From NCBI RefSeq assembly GCF_001613205.1, contig NZ_BDBX01000036.1, forward strand, positions 29,961-93,960: a stretch of DNA of 64,000 nt. Direction: 5' to 3'. Of this stretch, positions 61,649 to 64,000 are shown in pieces. This stretch comes from Nocardia sienata NBRC 100364. GTDB lineage: Bacteria > Actinomycetota > Actinomycetes > Mycobacteriales > Mycobacteriaceae. The notes under the pieces were generated by a model, which worked only from the letters and a program-made list of their open reading frames with translations, had not been told where the DNA came from and searched no databases. Made by a program: the position numbers and the translations under genes. Every line of letters starts with the position of its first letter. Positions within the stretch are counted from its first letter, which is position 1.

Positions 61649-64000
61649 ATGAGGAGCGGGAACCGCATCGCGATCGTCGGTGCGGGTATCGCGGGTCTGG
61701 TCTGCGCGAAGGTCCTGAGTGAGGATGGGTTCGCGGTCGAGGTTTTCGACCGAGCCCCCGATATCGGCGGCGTGTGGAGCGAGACTCGCCGTTACCCGGG
61801 CTTACGCGCACAGAGCAGCAAGTACACCTACCACTTCTCCGACCATCCGATGCCCGCCGACTACCCGCGGGTGCTCGACGGAGCCCGGATGCAGGAGTAC
61901 CTGGCGAGCTACGTGCGCGCTTTCGGGCTGACCGATCGCCTCCGGCTGCGCACCGAAGTGGTCGCGGCCGACCCCGTCGACGGCGGCTGGCTGCTCGAGA
62001 TACGCGATCTCGACGGTGTGCACCGCACCTCCTGCGATCACCTCGTCATCGCCAACGGTGTGTTCAGCACACCGGAGATTCCCGATTTCCCGGGTATGAC
62101 CGAGTTCGGGCGTGCCGGAGGCCAACTGGGCCACAGCACCCAGTTCCTGGATGTGGACGCGGTCCGCGATCGCTCGGTCGTCGTGGTCGGCTACGGTGCC
62201 GCGGCCTGCGATCTGGCCACCGAGATCAGCCGGGTGGCCGCCGAGACCACGGTCGTGGCGCATCGGCTGCTGTGGAAGATGCCGCGCCGGCTGGCTCCCG
62301 GGCTGGACGCCGAACGGGTGCTGCTCACCCGCGTCGGCGCTGCGCATTTCCGGCATCCCGAGCCCGGGCGGTTCGAGCGTCTGCTGCGTGGCCCGGGCCG
62401 TTCCTTCCGGGAGAGCAACCTCGCTCTCATCGAAGCGCTGGTAGCGCAGCGGTCCCGGGCCGCGGAGCTGGGTTTGGTGCCGCCGGTACGGTTCGAACAG
62501 GCCCATGAAGCAGCATTCGGCCTGGTCGCAGATGATTTCGCCGACCAGGTCGCGGCCGGCCGTATCACCGTGTGCGGCGGGACCGAGGTCGCTGCGCTGG
62601 GCGGCGGCCAGGCCGGACCGTATGCCGAACTGTCCGACGGCCGGCTGGTCCGTGCGGATATCGTCGTCTGCGCTACCGGCTTCCAGCAGCGGGTGCCGTT
62701 CCTGACCCCGTACGTGCAGCGCCGGCTCACCGACGATCACGGTAATTTCCGGCTGTACCGGCAGATCCTGCCGTTGCAGGTACCGCATCTGACCTTCGCC
62801 GGTTACAACTCGTCGTTGCTGAGTGCGGTGGGCGCGGAGGTCGGCGCGCACTGGACCTCGGCCCTGCTCACCGGAAGTCTGGCCCTGCCGCCCGCGGAGA
62901 CGATGAGCGAGCGGATCGAGGCCCGCCTGCGCTGGATGCACGAGTACACCGGCGGCCACCACGCGCACGGCACCTCGGTCACGCCCTACGCCCTGCGCGA
63001 TATCGATGAACTGCTCGCCGATCTCGGGGTGAAGCTGCCCTTCGCGGCACGTACCGCGCAATGGGTGCGCCCGGCCCGGCCCGGTGACTACAAGGTGGTG
63101 TCGCGCCGGAAGCGAGGCCCCGGGGCCCGGACTTTCGGTCCGTCCCCTTCCGATGCCTCCCCGTCGCAGCCCCGGCCGCAGTCCGCGCCACCGCAACCGG
63201 TGTCCCCGCCGACCGGCGCGACCGAACCGATCCCCGCCGGGCCCACCCCCCTCGATTCGTCCGGCGGGCGGCCCGTGCCCTCCGAATCCCCTACCGTGAA
63301 ATTGCCGGAGTCGGCTCTCCCGGGCGCCGACGAGCGGACCAGGATCCTCGCGATGCCTCCCACCCACCCGGCCGTACCGGAGACGCAGCAGGCGCCCGGA
63401 AACACTCCGCAACCGGTTCACCGGCCCCCAGCGCCCGCCCCGGTGAACACCCGGTGGCCGGTGAACGCCCCGCAGCCGCCGAACATGCCACAACCGGCGA
63501 ACGCGGCATCGCCTCTCGGCGGGCAACCCACGGATACGCCTCCCGCGGCACAGCAGCCGGCGGTGGATATCGCACGGGACGCGGCACGCCGCGCCGCGGC
63601 CGAGAAGCGCGCGGCCGGTATCGCCGCACGATCCAACAGCCCCACGGTCCGGCTCGATATGCGTGCGGCCCAGGCCGCCGCTGCCGCCGCTGCCGCCGAT
63701 GCCTCCGCGCCGTGGCCCGGAGCGGGGACGCCCGGCGGTGATCCGGCGGGTGCGGAGTCCGTTCCCGCCGCCGAGAGCGGTACCCGGGAGGTGACGGAGC
63801 CGGATACGGCCTCCGCGGAACCGCATACGGCCACCAGGGGACCGGAGAGCGCCCAACCGGCGAAGACCGGCTCGGCACCCACCGCCGTGGAAACGGGGTC
63901 GGCCGGGACCACCGACCGGGCACCGGCTACCGGTGCCGCTGCCGCAGCGCCTGTCGGTGCCAGCGGACCGGCATCGGCTTCCGAACCTGCCGGTTCGACG
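61649..64000 (+). CDS. FAD/NAD(P)H monooxygenase-like protein with long disordered C-terminal extension (runs off the right edge)
   Basis: 784 codons are in the window without a stop. Residues 1-480 resemble flavin-containing/Baeyer-Villiger monooxygenases: FAD motif IAIVGAGIAGLVCAKVL, NADPH motif VVVVGYGAAACDLATEI, and VVCATGFQQRVPFLT. From about residue 485 the sequence turns into Pro/Ala/Ser/Thr-rich low complexity with short helical Ala/Arg patches (IARDAARRAAAEKRAAG) and no recognisable domain for 300 residues. TAATCT at 61636-61641 is 7 nt before the ATG, suggesting a leaderless message. Substrate unknown; the tail is the odd part. Confidence 0.85.
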   Translation, partial: MRSGNRIAIVGAGIAGLVCAKVLSEDGFAVEVFDRAPDIGGVWSETRRYPGLRAQSSKYTYHFSDHPMPADYPRVLDGARMQEYLASYVRAFGLTDRLRLRTEVVAADPVDGGWLLEIRDLDGVHRTSCDHLVIANGVFSTPEIPDFPGMTEFGRAGGQLGHSTQFLDVDAVRDRSVVVVGYGAAACDLATEISRVAAETTVVAHRLLWKMPRRLAPGLDAERVLLTRVGAAHFRHPEPGRFERLLRGPGRSFRESNLALIEALVAQRSRAAELGLVPPVRFEQAHEAAFGLVADDFADQVAAGRITVCGGTEVAALGGGQAGPYAELSDGRLVRADIVVCATGFQQRVPFLTPYVQRRLTDDHGNFRLYRQILPLQVPHLTFAGYNSSLLSAVGAEVGAHWTSALLTGSLALPPAETMSERIEARLRWMHEYTGGHHAHGTSVTPYALRDIDELLADLGVKLPFAARTAQWVRPARPGDYKVVSRRKRGPGARTFGPSPSDASPSQPRPQSAPPQPVSPPTGATEPIPAGPTPLDSSGGRPVPSESPTVKLPESALPGADERTRILAMPPTHPAVPETQQAPGNTPQPVHRPPAPAPVNTRWPVNAPQPPNMPQPANAASPLGGQPTDTPPAAQQPAVDIARDAARRAAAEKRAAGIAARSNSPTVRLDMRAAQAAAAAAAADASAPWPGAGTPGGDPAGAESVPAAESGTREVTEPDTASAEPHTATRGPESAQPAKTGSAPTAVETGSAGTTDRAPATGAAAAAPVGASGPASASEPAGST

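Noticed and set aside
1..64000. Insertion sequences, prophage, CRISPR array, tRNA or rRNA genes
   Set aside because: No transposase or integrase frame, spaced direct-repeat array, or tRNA/rRNA-like sequence was recognised on either strand.

Overview
The window is high-GC actinobacterial chromosome, most likely Nocardia or a close relative in the mycolic-acid group. Evidence: an IdeR with every metal-ligand residue of the mycobacterial protein, the arabinogalactan branching enzyme AftC, a Cei-type envelope protein, polyphosphate glucokinase, the actinobacterial HemE-HemG/CgoX-HemQ set, and many small actinobacteria-only families (DUF3039, DUF3093, DUF3099, DUF3159, DUF3710, DUF4192, DUF4193). 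From sigA to the right-hand GNAT gene, the order closely follows my recollection of M. tuberculosis Rv2703 down to Rv2669. I see no tRNA, rRNA, CRISPR array, insertion sequence or clear pseudogene.

Left part (1-11.4 kb): the 5' part of hrpA, a DUF5134 membrane protein, a Ski2-like DUF3516 helicase, a PAC2 protein, a DUF4192 protein and the ideR-galE operon. From 11.6 to 15.5 kb, two overlapping genes encode an AcuC-type deacetylase and a GNAT/acyl-CoA-synthetase-like fusion, a probable reversible lysine-acetylation pair. From 15.7 to 26 kb: sigB with a good ECF-type promoter, a methyltransferase, DUF3099, DUF3039, a YihY protein, a helicase facing a SWIM-SNF2 pair, and a TetR regulator.

Middle (26-42 kb): small zinc-ribbon and DUF952 genes, a NarL-type two-component system, eutBC, then sigA and the conserved block ppgK, suhB, cei, DUF4193, DUF3093, dut, DUF3710, hydrolase, OB-fold protein, DUF3159. 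An extra SigD/ShbA-like sigma factor follows, then the TrkA-like pair ceoBC.

Right part (42-64 kb): APC transporter, TRAM RNA methyltransferase, SIMPL protein, dxs, RNase D with DUF3000, hemE-hemG-hemQ, msrB, aftC, a TAP-like lipoprotein hydrolase, a RibD-like reductase, zapE, a secreted tyrosine phosphatase, a GNAT protein, and a flavin monooxygenase with a long disordered tail that leaves the window.

Two themes recur. Several convergent gene pairs are separated by strong hairpins that probably terminate both strands. Many genes carry a TAnnnT hexamer 5-8 nt before the start codon, suggesting widespread leaderless transcription. Most of the window is core metabolism and information processing. 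The less ordinary parts are the acetylation pair, the extra sigma factor, the SWIM-SNF2-helicase cluster and several unexplained palindromes.
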